Positions 41,677 through 51,400 of a DNA stretch of 64,000 nucleotides are shown here, piece by piece. A model generated the notes under the pieces. The model saw nothing but the letters and a program-made list of their open reading frames with translations, ran no database searches and was not told the DNA's origin. The translations under genes and the position numbers were made by a program. Within the stretch, counting starts at the first letter, position 1, and every line of letters starts with the position of its first letter. Origin of the DNA: Mesorhizobium ciceri biovar biserrulae WSM1271 (GTDB lineage: Bacteria > Pseudomonadota > Alphaproteobacteria > Rhizobiales > Rhizobiaceae); contig NC_014923.1 of NCBI RefSeq assembly GCF_000185905.1, positions 1-64,000 on the forward strand. The letters are read 5' to 3'.

Positions 41677-42966
41677 TTACTTGAACACCTTGTCCGGCGC
41701 GTCGAGGCTGTCGGACCCTTCGAAGGCGATGGTGCTGAGCTTCAGGGAGCCGACGGCGCGCTCAATCGACTTGGTCTGATCGATCAGCGCATCGATCGCC
41801 GCCTGGACGGTGGCATTGCCCTCAATGTTGCCCTCGGCGATCTGCTGGTCATAGGCCTCGCCGGCCAGTGCACGCGCCTTGATCGCCTCCATCTTGGCGA
41901 CCGAAACATCGAGCTTGTCAGACAGTTCCTTGTCGATCGCCGGGTCGGCCGCCTTCACCATATCGGCCACCGAAGGACCCGAAACGATGGTGCCGTCGAG
42001 ACGCGTGTAGCTCGCATGATAGGCCGCGCGAATGCCGATGGCGTCGTAGAGATGCGAATTGTAGGTGTTGTCGGAGAAGCAATCGTGCTCCTCTTCCGGA
42101 TCATGCAGCAGTAGGCCGAGCTTCATGCGCTCGCCGGCCAGTTCGCCGTAGGACAGCGAGCCCATGCCGGTGAAGATCGTCGAGATCGCCGTGCTCGGCT
42201 CGCCATCGACAAGAGCCTTGCGGGCGGCGCCGTCTTCCTTCCAGTTGCCGACCATCTCCTGAAGATCCGAAACCAGAAGGTCGCTGGCCGATTTCAGATA
42301 CTCGGCGCGGCGGTCGCAATTACCGCCGGTGCAGTTCTTGAGGTCGTAGTCGGTGTAGGGGCGCTCGCCGGCACCCGGGCCGGTGCCATGCAGGTCCTGG
42401 CCCCAGAGCAGGAATTCGATGGCGTGATAGCCGGTGGCGACATTGGCCTCGATGCCGCCGGCTCCCTGCAGCGTGCCGGAAAGGAATTCCGGCGAAAGCT
42501 TCGATGCATCGACCTTCTTGCCGTTGATCTCGATCTCCTTGTTGGCGATCACATTGGCCGTGTAGAGCGCGTTCGCGTCCGATTCGGTGCCGTAGCTCTT
42601 GGCGACATAGTCGATCAACCCTTCATCCAGCGGCCAGGAATTCACCTTGCCTTCCCAGTCGTCGACGATCTTGTTGCCGAAGCGGTAGACTTCGGTCTGC
42701 TGGTAGGGAACGCGCGATGCCTTCCAGGCGTCACGGGCAGCGTTGAGGGTTTCCACCGATGGCGTGGCGAGCAGCGCGTCGACCGCCTTGTCGAGCGCCT
42801 GCGCGGTGGTCAGCGAATCTTCGTATTTCGCGAGCGCGATGTCGGAATAGGTCTTGATGACCGCCTTTACATCGGTTTCCGCCTTTGCCGGCAACACGAA
42901 TACCGCCGCCGTCAGCAGGGCAGTGGCGCCGATCGCCGCAAGCCTGCTGCCATATCGTGCTGTCAT
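41677..42966 (-). CDS. Imelysin-family iron-regulated periplasmic protein 1 (IrpA-like)
   Basis: Predicted iron-binding periplasmic protein of the imelysin/M75 family, 429 residues. ATG 42966 opens a signal peptide (RLAAIGATALLTAAVFVLPAKA, cut near residue 30). The GxHxxE motif is intact in VATGYHAIEFLLWGQDLHG near 155, and two imelysin half-repeats are visible. IrpA-type proteins are induced or controlled by iron in cyanobacteria and alphaproteobacteria; whether they cleave peptides in vivo is disputed. It is the first gene of the operon to DUF1513, with a predicted promoter at about 43157-43185 and an Irr box at 43218-43240. Confidence 0.92.
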   Translation of the reverse strand: MTARYGSRLAAIGATALLTAAVFVLPAKAETDVKAVIKTYSDIALAKYEDSLTTAQALDKAVDALLATPSVETLNAARDAWKASRVPYQQTEVYRFGNKIVDDWEGKVNSWPLDEGLIDYVAKSYGTESDANALYTANVIANKEIEINGKKVDASKLSPEFLSGTLQGAGGIEANVATGYHAIEFLLWGQDLHGTGPGAGERPYTDYDLKNCTGGNCDRRAEYLKSASDLLVSDLQEMVGNWKEDGAARKALVDGEPSTAISTIFTGMGSLSYGELAGERMKLGLLLHDPEEEHDCFSDNTYNSHLYDAIGIRAAYHASYTRLDGTIVSGPSVADMVKAADPAIDKELSDKLDVSVAKMEAIKARALAGEAYDQQIAEGNIEGNATVQAAIDALIDQTKSIERAVGSLKLSTIAFEGSDSLDAPDKVFK

Positions 42967-43156
42967 GATCACTCTCCAGTTTCTCGGAAATTCTGTAAAC
43001 GGCGCGCGCAGCAACCGGCGCCAGGCCATCTGCGGGCCATTGGGCGCAAGAGATGCCGCGCCATCGCGCGGTTCGCGGAAGAAAGACACCAAAATGCCTC
43101 CAATCGAAAGGGTTCAAGGCCCAAACATTAAAGGGATGCGCTGACGCGCGAACTTC

Positions 43157-43185
43157 CATAAAGCTGCGACACCGTCGGATGTCAA
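43157..43185 (-). promoter_or_regulatory. Predicted promoter of the imelysin-bfr operon
   Basis: On the minus strand TTGACA (43185-43180) is followed after 17 bases by TTTATG (43162-43157). Transcription would start near 43150, leaving a leader of about 184 bases. The Irr box at 43218-43240 would be centred near -79, upstream of the -35 element. Confidence 0.45.
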
Positions 43186-43217
43186 TGACAATCCGCAAGA
43201 AAAGTCAATCGAAACAA

Positions 43218-43240
43218 CAGTTTAGAATTATTCTAAACTG
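43218..43240. promoter_or_regulatory. Irr box (iron control element, ICE)
   Basis: A 23-base inverted repeat with perfect 11-base arms, CAGTTTAGAAT and ATTCTAAACTG, around a central T. It matches the rhizobial ICE pattern (TTAGAA-N3-TTCTAA core) recognised by Irr, which is encoded at 7796-8227. It lies between the imelysin 1 operon (minus) and the FAD oxidoreductase gene (plus), so it could serve either or both. Confidence 0.8.
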
Positions 43241-43398
43241 CAACTGTCAACTTTATGCGTTTCCTGCACCGGTCTTGCCGCTGAACTGTGCGATTGACAG
43301 CCGCCATCCCGGATGCGACCCGCAAAAGCTCGCTTGCAGCGGTGCCAGACAATTGCCATCTGGCGGAACATCCTAGGGTAGAATCGGGATTGAGTGCG

Positions 43399-44652
43399 AT
43401 GAAGAACGGTGTGGTCATTGTCGGCGCGGGTCATGCGGGCGTGCAAGCGGCCGCAAGTCTGCGCGAGGACGGCTATGACGGGCCGGTGATCCTCGTCGGA
43501 GATGAGGACGAACTGCCCTACCACAAGCCGCCGCTGTCGAAGACCTTCATCAAGGATGCCGAGGCCAAGCCACAACCCTTGCGCGGCGAGGCCTTTTACA
43601 CCGGCAGCGCCATCGACTACCGGCCTGGCGTCAGGATCGATCGCCTCGATGCCGGACGCCGCAGTTTGGATATTGCCGGCGGTGGTGCGCTTGCCTTCGA
43701 CCACCTGATCCTGGCGACAGGCTCGCGCCCGCGCACGCTGCCGCTGCCCGGTGCCGATCTGTCCGGGGTGCTGTCGCTGCGCTCGCTGGCCGATGCGCGG
43801 CTGATCCGCGACCTCAGCGCGCAAACCGACGAAGTCGTCATCCTCGGCGGCGGTTTCATCGGGCTGGAGATCGCAGCCACGTTGAGGGCCGCCGGCCGCA
43901 CGGTGACAGTGGTCGAGGCGGTGGACCGGCTGCTCGGCCGCGCCGTGGCGCCGGTGGTGGCGAGCCACGTCCGGCAACGGCTGGAAGCGACGGGCGTGCG
44001 CATCCTCACCGGCACCTCGATCGCCAGGCTCGAAGGCGAAAACGGTCATGTCGTGGCCGCGATCACCTCGTCAGGCGAAAGGCTGCCGGCGCGCATGGTC
44101 ATTGTCGGCATTGGTGCCGTGCCGAATGTCGAACTGGCGCAGGAAGCTGGCCTCGGCATCGCCAACGGCATCCGCGTCGATCACCAGATGCGGACTTCGG
44201 TGCCGGAGATTCTCGCTATTGGCGATGCTGCCTCTTACCGTCACTGGTTCACCGGCGGCGACGTGCGGCTGGAATCGGTGCAGAATGCCACCGACCAGGC
44301 GCGGCTTGCCGCGCGCACGATATCAGGCCATGCCGACGCCTATTCTGCGGTGCCATGGTTCTGGTCCGACATCGGCGACATGAAGCTGCAGATGGTCGGC
44401 CTGACCGCCGGCGGCGACAGCCATGTCGTGCTGGGCGACCTGCCCGACAACAAATTCTCGATCTACCACTACGCCGGCGACCGGCTGCTCGGCATCGAAT
44501 CGGTCAACCGTCCGGGCGACCATATGCTTGGCCGCAAGATGTTGGGCGCCGGCTTCTCGCCGACGCCGCAGACGGTGGCCGCTGGCCCCGAGGGGCTGAA
44601 AGCGGCACTGGCCGCTTTCCTCGAGAATGAGCCCGCCAGAGCGGCGGGATAA
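43399..44652 (+). CDS. FAD/NAD(P)-dependent ferredoxin-reductase-like oxidoreductase
   Basis: Flavoprotein of the putidaredoxin/rhodocoxin reductase type, which passes electrons from NAD(P)H to a [2Fe-2S] ferredoxin. The 417-residue protein has the FAD motif GVVIVGAGHAGVQAA at the start, a GHAGVQAAASL helix, an ATGSRPRTLPLPG signature, the second Rossmann motif VVILGGGFIGLEIAATL near 150, and the FAD-binding ILAIGDAAS near 275. A reductase-type C-terminal domain follows. It diverges from the iron operon across the ICE. A ferredoxin partner is not adjacent, although Bfd is encoded across the gap; a link is speculative. Confidence 0.9.
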   Translation: MKNGVVIVGAGHAGVQAAASLREDGYDGPVILVGDEDELPYHKPPLSKTFIKDAEAKPQPLRGEAFYTGSAIDYRPGVRIDRLDAGRRSLDIAGGGALAFDHLILATGSRPRTLPLPGADLSGVLSLRSLADARLIRDLSAQTDEVVILGGGFIGLEIAATLRAAGRTVTVVEAVDRLLGRAVAPVVASHVRQRLEATGVRILTGTSIARLEGENGHVVAAITSSGERLPARMVIVGIGAVPNVELAQEAGLGIANGIRVDHQMRTSVPEILAIGDAASYRHWFTGGDVRLESVQNATDQARLAARTISGHADAYSAVPWFWSDIGDMKLQMVGLTAGGDSHVVLGDLPDNKFSIYHYAGDRLLGIESVNRPGDHMLGRKMLGAGFSPTPQTVAAGPEGLKAALAAFLENEPARAAG

Positions 44653-44682
44653 TTCCGTCCCTCAGGCGCGGCACCTTACTGA

Positions 44683-45960
44683 TCAGGCGGCGCAGACTTC
44701 GCGGATCGAGCTTTCCAGAATGTCGAGTGCTTCGTTCATGACTTCGTCCTGGATGGTGATCGGCGCCAGGAAGCGGATGACGTTGCCGTAGACGCCGCAG
44801 GTCAACAGGATCAGGCCCTTGTCGAGCGCCTTCAACCGGATCGCATTGGCGATCTCGGCTGAGGGCAGGCCCTTCTTGACGTCGTTGAACTCGACAGCGT
44901 TCATGAAGCCGAGACCTCTGATGTCGACGATCTCGGGCACGTCGTCGCGGATCGACTGCAGCCGCTGTTTCAGCCTTGCGCCCAGCGTATTAGCGCGATC
45001 GCACAGCTTTTCATCCTCGATCACGTCGAGCACGGCGTGCGCCGCGGCAACGCCGATCGGGCTGCCGCCATAGGTGCCGCCGAGCCCGCCGGGGCCGGGC
45101 GCATCCATGATTTCGGCGCGGCCGGTGACCGCCGCCAGAGGAAAGCCGCCGGCCAGGCTCTTGGCCATGGTGGTGATGTCGGCGGCCACCTCATGGTGAT
45201 CCATAGCAAACATCTTGCCGGTGCGGGCAAAGCCGGTCTGCACTTCGTCGGCGATCAGCAGCATGCCGTGCTGGTCGCAAAGCTTGCGCAGCGCAACCAG
45301 GAAATCCCGCGGCGCGTCGTAGAAGCCGCCCTCGCCCTGAACCGGCTCGATGATGATGGCGGCGACGCGCGCCGGATCCACATCGGCCTTGAACAACCGG
45401 TCGAGCGCCGCCAGCGAGTCGGCGACCGAGACACCGTGCAGCGGCACAGGGAACGGCGCATGATAGACATCGCCCGGCATGGCGCCGAAGCCGACCTTGT
45501 AAGGCACGACCTTGCCGGTCAGCGCCATGCCCATGAAGGTGCGGCCATGGAAACCGCCGGCGAAGGCGATGACCGCCTGACGTCCGGTGGCATTGCGGGC
45601 GATCTTGATGGCGTTCTCGACAGCCTCGGCCCCGGTGGTGACAAAGATCGTCTTCTTCTCGAACTTGCCGGGCAACATGCCGTTCAGCCGTTCGGCCAGG
45701 CGCACATAGCTCTCATAGGGCACCACCTGGTGGCAGGTGTGGGTGAAGCGGTCGAGCTGTGCCTTGACCGCCTCGATCACCCTGGGATGGCGATGCCCGG
45801 TGTTGACGACGGCGATGCCCGATGAGAAATCGATATAGCGACGCCCCTCGACATCCCAGATTTCCGAATTTTCAGCCCGGTCGGCATAAATCTGCGTGGT
45901 CATGCCGACGCCGCGGGAAATCGATTGGTTCTTGCGTTCGGAAATGGCTGAATTCTTCAT
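44683..45960 (-). CDS. gabT: 4-aminobutyrate (GABA) aminotransferase
   Basis: PLP-dependent class III aminotransferase converting GABA and 2-oxoglutarate to succinic semialdehyde and glutamate. The 425-residue protein has SSGIAVVNTGHRHP near 50, the cofactor site VTTGAEAVENAIKIAR, the substrate Asp region LIADEVQTGFARTGKMFA, and the PLP lysine in TTMAKSLAGGFPL. ATG 45960 begins MKNSAISERKNQSISRGVGM, as in other rhizobial GabT. It is convergent with the oxidoreductase gene. Related omega-amino acid transaminases are the alternative. No gabD is adjacent. Confidence 0.9.
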   Translation of the reverse strand: MKNSAISERKNQSISRGVGMTTQIYADRAENSEIWDVEGRRYIDFSSGIAVVNTGHRHPRVIEAVKAQLDRFTHTCHQVVPYESYVRLAERLNGMLPGKFEKKTIFVTTGAEAVENAIKIARNATGRQAVIAFAGGFHGRTFMGMALTGKVVPYKVGFGAMPGDVYHAPFPVPLHGVSVADSLAALDRLFKADVDPARVAAIIIEPVQGEGGFYDAPRDFLVALRKLCDQHGMLLIADEVQTGFARTGKMFAMDHHEVAADITTMAKSLAGGFPLAAVTGRAEIMDAPGPGGLGGTYGGSPIGVAAAHAVLDVIEDEKLCDRANTLGARLKQRLQSIRDDVPEIVDIRGLGFMNAVEFNDVKKGLPSAEIANAIRLKALDKGLILLTCGVYGNVIRFLAPITIQDEVMNEALDILESSIREVCAA

Positions 45961-46204
45961 CGTATCCCTCACCGGGCCGTCGCCCGTCCTGTTTGATGCC
46001 GTTGAGATGTCTTCTGACCTTATTTCACGTTTTCCTCAAGTCGGCACCACCGGCAGGCGATTGGGCCTGCGGTGGGCAGATCCCGGCGCTTAGCCAGTCG
46101 GGCGATACACGTACGAGACCGGTTTCCTTTTCCCGGGGATCGACTATCCTCTGGATGGCCGCGAGGCACCGCGATCAGCGAGCGGCCCGCGGTCGGGGGA
46201 GCCC

Positions 46205-47344
46205 ATGAGCAGGAACGTGACTTCGCCCGTCTCGCAGCCATCGGTCAGAGCTCCCGGTCTTTTGTCTTTTCCAGCCGCCCCGGCGCTTTTCGCCTGCACG
46301 GCGGCGCTGCTTCTGGCCGGCTGTCAGAAGCAGGAAGCGGCGGACAAGAAACTGCAGATCATGGTGCGCACCGAAACGGTGGCGATGGCCGACTATGCGC
46401 CAAGGACTTCGCTGACCGGGGTGATCGCGGCGCGTACGCTGAACAATCTGTCGTTCCGGGTCGGCGGTCGCGTCGCCGAACGGTTTGTCGATGTCGGCCA
46501 GCATGTCGATCAAGGCACGGTGCTTGCCCGCATCGACCCGCAGGAGCAGGAATCCGACCTGCGCTCGGCGCAGGCCGATCTTGATGCAGCCAAGGCGCAA
46601 CTGACCCAGTCCGTTGCCGCCTTCGAGCGGCAGAAGACACTGCTGGCGCAGGGCTTCACCACCAGGCGCGACTATGACGCCGCGGACCAGGCCCTGAAGG
46701 TGGCACAAGGCAGCGTCGAAGCCGCGCAGAGCGCTTTCTCCAACGCCCAGCAAAACCTGTCCTTCACCGAGCTCAAGGCCGGTGCCGCCGGCGTGATCAC
46801 CGCCCGCCAAGTCGAAACCGGCCAAGTGGTGCAAGCCGCGCAAACCGTCTTCACCGTCGCCGAGGACGGCGACCGCGACGCGGTGTTCAACGTGCAGGAG
46901 ACGCTGATCGCCAAGACACCGGCATCGCCTGCGGTGACGATCACGCTGTTGTCCGATCCGCAGGTCAGGGCAACGGGCAAGGTCCGCGAAATCTCGCCTG
47001 CGGTCGACCCGGCTTCGGGCTCGATCCGGGTCAAGGTCGCCATTCCCGCCACGCCCGCCGGCATGCCGCTGGGAGCAGCCGTCATCGGCTCGGTAAGCGC
47101 CAAGCCGGCGAAGGCGATCCTGCTGCCCTGGCAGGCGCTGACGTCCAGCGCCGGCAAGCCGGCGGTCTGGATCGTCGATCCCTCGACAAAGGCGGTGACG
47201 ATGGCGCCGGTCGAAGTGCTGGCGTTCAATTCGGGCACGGTCGTGATCGCCAAGGGGCTGGACGAAGGCCAGAGCGTCGTCACCGCTGGAGGACAGCTGC
47301 TCAGCCCTGGACAGACGATCGAGATATCAGGAGCGGGCCAATGA
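46205..47344 (+). CDS. RND efflux membrane-fusion lipoprotein, first adaptor
   Basis: Periplasmic adaptor of a tripartite RND pump. The 379-residue protein has a lipoprotein signal ending LLLAGC near residue 40, a biotinyl/lipoyl half-domain (NNLSFRVGGRVAERFVDVGQHVDQGTVLARID), an alpha-helical hairpin (about 100-170), a second lipoyl half with VITARQVETGQVVQ, and barrel and membrane-proximal domains to the end. Its stop overlaps the next adaptor gene by four bases (ATGA). A transcriptional regulator and an outer-membrane channel, usual companions, are absent. Confidence 0.9.
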   Translation: MSRNVTSPVSQPSVRAPGLLSFPAAPALFACTAALLLAGCQKQEAADKKLQIMVRTETVAMADYAPRTSLTGVIAARTLNNLSFRVGGRVAERFVDVGQHVDQGTVLARIDPQEQESDLRSAQADLDAAKAQLTQSVAAFERQKTLLAQGFTTRRDYDAADQALKVAQGSVEAAQSAFSNAQQNLSFTELKAGAAGVITARQVETGQVVQAAQTVFTVAEDGDRDAVFNVQETLIAKTPASPAVTITLLSDPQVRATGKVREISPAVDPASGSIRVKVAIPATPAGMPLGAAVIGSVSAKPAKAILLPWQALTSSAGKPAVWIVDPSTKAVTMAPVEVLAFNSGTVVIAKGLDEGQSVVTAGGQLLSPGQTIEISGAGQ

Positions 47345-48420
47345 GCCGGGCGCCGCGCGTCCTGCTCGGCGTGCTCATGCTCGGCGCGCTGGCATCCTGC
47401 TCCAGGTCGGAGGAAAAGCCGCCCGAGATCATCCGGCCGGTGCTGTCGATGGTGATCGAGCCGCGCACCACGCAAGTCTTCGGTTTTGCCGGATCCGTCG
47501 AACCGCAGGTCAGCGCCGATCTGGCCTTCCGTCTGCTTGGCCGGGTCGTCTCGCGCGACGTCCAGGTCGGCGACATCGTCAGCAAGGGCACGACGATAGC
47601 GGCACTCGATCCGACCGCGCTGGAGTTGTCGCTCCAGGCGGCCAAGGCGGAACTGTCCAATGCCGAGGCGCAGTTCGCCAACGCCGCCGCCAGCGAGGAA
47701 CGGCAGCGCCAGTTACTCGCCTCGGCCAACGCCACGCAAGCTGTCTTCGACGCCGCGCAGCAGGCGCGCAAAGCTGCGGAGGCAGGTGTCGAGCGGGCCA
47801 AGGCCTCGCTTGCCAAATCGCAGGAACAGCTCGGCTATGCCAGGCTGTTCTCTGATTTCGACGGTGTCGTCACCGCTGTCGGCGCCGAAGTTGGCCAGAC
47901 GGTCTCGCCCGGCCAGACCGTCGTCACCGTGGCGCGCTCGGACCTGCGCGAGGCGGTGGTCGACATTCCCGACCAATTGACCGGTGATCTCGCGGCCGGC
48001 ACGCCCTTCCAGGTCATCCTGCAGTCGCTGCCGACGATCCAGACCGGGGCCAAGCTGCGCGAGATCGCACCGCAATCCGAGGGCTCGACCCGCACCCGGC
48101 GCGTCAGGCTGACGCTCACGGATCCGCCACAGGCCTTCCGGCTCGGCTCGACGGTGACGGCGACCCGCGTGACCAAGGTGGCACCGACGATCGAACTGCC
48201 CATGTCGGCGCTGTTCGAAAAGAACGGTTCCGCGAAAGTGTGGATCGTCGACCCGCAGACATCGAGCGTGAACGCACGCGACATAAAGGTCGCGTCGAAG
48301 AATGGCGGCACCTTCACGGTGACCGAGGGGCTGGAGGCCGGCATGCGTGTTGTCACGGCGGGCGTCCACAGCCTGAGCGAAGGCCAGAAGGTGACAGTGC
48401 CCGAGGGAGGGGCCTCATGA
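47341..48420 (+). CDS. RND efflux membrane-fusion lipoprotein, second adaptor
   Basis: A second adaptor gene directly after the first, not a duplicate copy: the two share fold but little sequence. The 359-residue protein has a lipobox ending ALASC near residue 20, lipoyl halves (LAFRLLGRVVSRDVQVGDIVSKGTTIAALD and FSDFDGVVTAVGAEVGQTVSPGQTV), a helical hairpin rich in Ala/Gln (about 90-150) and C-terminal domains. ATG 47341 overlaps the previous stop and its own stop overlaps the pump start (ATGA at 48417-48420). Two adaptors may form a mixed hexamer, as reported for some RND systems. Confidence 0.9.
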   Translation: MSRAPRVLLGVLMLGALASCSRSEEKPPEIIRPVLSMVIEPRTTQVFGFAGSVEPQVSADLAFRLLGRVVSRDVQVGDIVSKGTTIAALDPTALELSLQAAKAELSNAEAQFANAAASEERQRQLLASANATQAVFDAAQQARKAAEAGVERAKASLAKSQEQLGYARLFSDFDGVVTAVGAEVGQTVSPGQTVVTVARSDLREAVVDIPDQLTGDLAAGTPFQVILQSLPTIQTGAKLREIAPQSEGSTRTRRVRLTLTDPPQAFRLGSTVTATRVTKVAPTIELPMSALFEKNGSAKVWIVDPQTSSVNARDIKVASKNGGTFTVTEGLEAGMRVVTAGVHSLSEGQKVTVPEGGAS

Positions 48421-51400
48421 AAGGCTTCAATCTCTCCGACTGGGCGCTCAACCACCGCTCCATGGTCTGGTATTTCATGCTGGTCTTCGTCGTGGCTGGC
48501 GTGTTCTCCTACCTCAATCTCGGCCGTGAAGAAGATCCCAACTTCACCATCAAGACGATGATCATCCAGGCCAACTGGCCGGGCGCCTCGGTCAAGGAAA
48601 CCGTGCAGCAGGTGACCGACCGGATCGAGAAGAAACTCGAGGAACTCGATAGCCTCGACTACACCAAGTCCGTCACCACGGCCGGCCAGACCGTCATCTT
48701 CGTCAACCTGAAGGACACCACCAAGGCACGCGATGTCGTGCCGAACTGGATTCAGGTGCGCAACATGGTCAATGACATCGGGGCACAGTTTCCGCAGGGT
48801 GTGCAGGGCCCGTTCTTCAACGACCGCTTCGGCGACGTCTATGGCAACATCTACGCCTTCACATCGGACGGGCTGACGCCGCGCCAGTTGCGCGACTATG
48901 TCGAGGATGCCAGAACAAAGATCCTGACCGTGCCCAACGCCGGCAAGGTCGACCTGGTCGGCGCCCAGGACGAAGCGATCTATCTCGAATTCTCAACCCG
49001 CCAGATCGCCGCCCTCGGCCTCAACCAGCAAGCGATCGTCGCCAGCCTGCAGGCGCAGAACGCGATCACGCCGTCCGGCGTCATCCAGTCCGGGCCGGAG
49101 CGCATCAGCGTGCGTGTCGGCGGACAGTTCACCTCCGAGGAAAGCCTGCGCGCCATCAATCTGCGCGTCAACGACCGCTTCTTCCGCCTGAGCGACGTAG
49201 CGACGATCACACGCGGCTACGTCGATCCGCCGACGGCACTGTTCCGTTTCAACGGCCAGGACGCGATCGGGCTCGCCATCGGCATGAAGCCCAACGCCAA
49301 CCTGCTCGAATTCGGCGAGGCGCTGCACAAGGAGATGGACAAGGTGCTGGCCGACCTGCCGGTCGGCGTCGGCGTGCATCTGGTCGCCGACCAGCCGGTC
49401 ATCGTCGAGGAGGCCGTCTCGGGCTTTACGCGCGCGCTGTTCGAGGCGGTCGCCATCGTGCTCGCCGTGTCGTTCATCAGTCTCGGCATGCGCGCCGGCT
49501 TCGTCGTGGCGCTGTCGATCCCGCTGGTGCTGGCCATCACCTTCACGGTCATGGCCTATCTCGGCATTTCGCTGCAGCGTATTTCCCTGGGTGCGCTGAT
49601 CATCGCGCTCGGCCTTCTGGTCGACGACGCGATGATCGCGGTCGAGATGATGGTGGCGCGGCTTGAGGTCGGCGACAATCTGCGCAAGGCGGCGACCTAT
49701 GTCTACACATCGACCGCCTTTCCGATGCTGACCGGTACGCTGGTAACTGTCGCCGGCTTCATCCCGATCGGCCTCAACAACAGCGCCGCCGGCGAATATA
49801 CCTTCACCCTGTTCGTGGTCATCGCCGTTTCGCTGCTGGTGTCATGGATCGTGGCGGTGCTGTTTGCGCCACTGCTCGGCGTCACCATCCTGCCGGCGAC
49901 GATGAAAACCAAGCATCACGACCAGCCGGGCCGCTTCACCTCGCTGTTCCGGCGCGTGCTTGTCGGCTCGGTGCGCCATCACTGGCTGACCATCATCGCC
50001 ACCGTGTTGTTGTTTGCCGGCTCGATCGCCGGCTTCGGCCTGGTGCAGCAGCAGTTCTTCCCGCCATCGGACCGGCCGGAGCTGATCGTCGACTGGAACC
50101 TGCCGCAGAATTCTTCGATCGCCGACACGCGCGACCAGATGGAGCGGTTCGAGCAGCGGGCACTGGTCGGCAATCCCGACATCGACCATTTCTCGTCCTA
50201 TATCGGCCAGGGCGCGGTGCGTTTCGTGCTCGCCTATGACGTGCAGCCGGCCAACCCCTATTTCGGCCAGACCGTCATCGTCACCAAGAGCATCGAGGCC
50301 CGCAACCGGGTCAAGCCGGCGCTGGAAAAGCTGCTGCGCGAGGAGTTCGTCGGCACCGACGCCTTCGTCAAGCCGCTCGAACTCGGACCGCCGGTCGGCC
50401 GCCCCGTGCAATACCGCGTCGGCGGTCCCGACATCCAGACGGTGCGCGAACTGGCGCAGCAATTCGCCGGTGTCATCTCCGCCAATCCAAAGCTCGCCGC
50501 GCCGACCTTCGACTGGAACGAGCCGCAGCGCGTGCTGAGGGTCGACGTGCTGCAGGACAAGGCACGCCAGCTCGGCATCACCTCCTCCGACATCGCCAGC
50601 GCGCTGAACAGTACGGTCGGCGGCGCCACCATCACGCAGGTGCGCGACGCCACTTACCTGATCAATGTCGTGGCCCGCTCCCGCGGCGCCGAACGCGGCT
50701 CGATCGAGACGTTGCAGAACATGCAGTTGCCGACCAGCACCGGCGAGGCGATCCCGCTCGCGGCGGTCGCCAACTTCCGCTACGATCTGGAGCAACCGAC
50801 GGTGTGGCGACGCGATCGCATCCCGACCATCACCGTGCGCGCCGGGCTGGTCGGCGACGTGCTGCCGGCCACGGTCGTCAACGAACTGAAGCCATCGGTC
50901 GATGCCTTCACCGCCAAGCTGCCGCCGGGCTATTCGATCGCCACCGCCGGCTCGGTCGAGGAGAGTGCCAAAAGTCAGGGACCGATCGCCGCCGTCGTGC
51001 CGTTGATGCTGTTCGTCATGGCAACGATCCTGATGGTGCAGTTGCAGAGCTTCCAGCGCCTGTTCCTGGTCGTGGCGGTGGCGCCGCTCGGCCTGATCGG
51101 CGTGGTGGCGGCCCTGGTGCCGAGCGGAGCGCCGCTGGGCTTCGTCGCCATCCTGGGCGTGCTGGCGCTGATCGGCATCCTGATCCGCAATTCGGTCATC
51201 CTGATCGTGCAGATCGAGGATCTGGTGCGCGAGGGCAAGGACCGCTGGGCGGCGGTCATCGAAGCGACCGAACACCGGATGCGGCCGATCGCACTGACGG
51301 CGGCGGCCGCCAGCCTGGCGCTGATCCCGATCGCGCGCGAAGTGTTCTGGGGGCCGATGGCCTATGCGATGATGGGCGGCATCATCGCCGGCACGGCAAT

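Larger units (their letters stand above)
42967..43398. other. Divergent regulatory region, imelysin operon / FAD oxidoreductase
   Basis: A 432-base gap between two divergent genes. It contains the ICE (43218-43240), the predicted minus-strand promoter (43157-43185) and an AT-richer stretch 43190-43260 unlike its GC-rich surroundings. I see no gene in it. A weak plus-strand -35/-10 pair overlaps the right arm of the ICE (about 43231-43259), which would allow Irr to control the oxidoreductase too. Confidence 0.6.
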
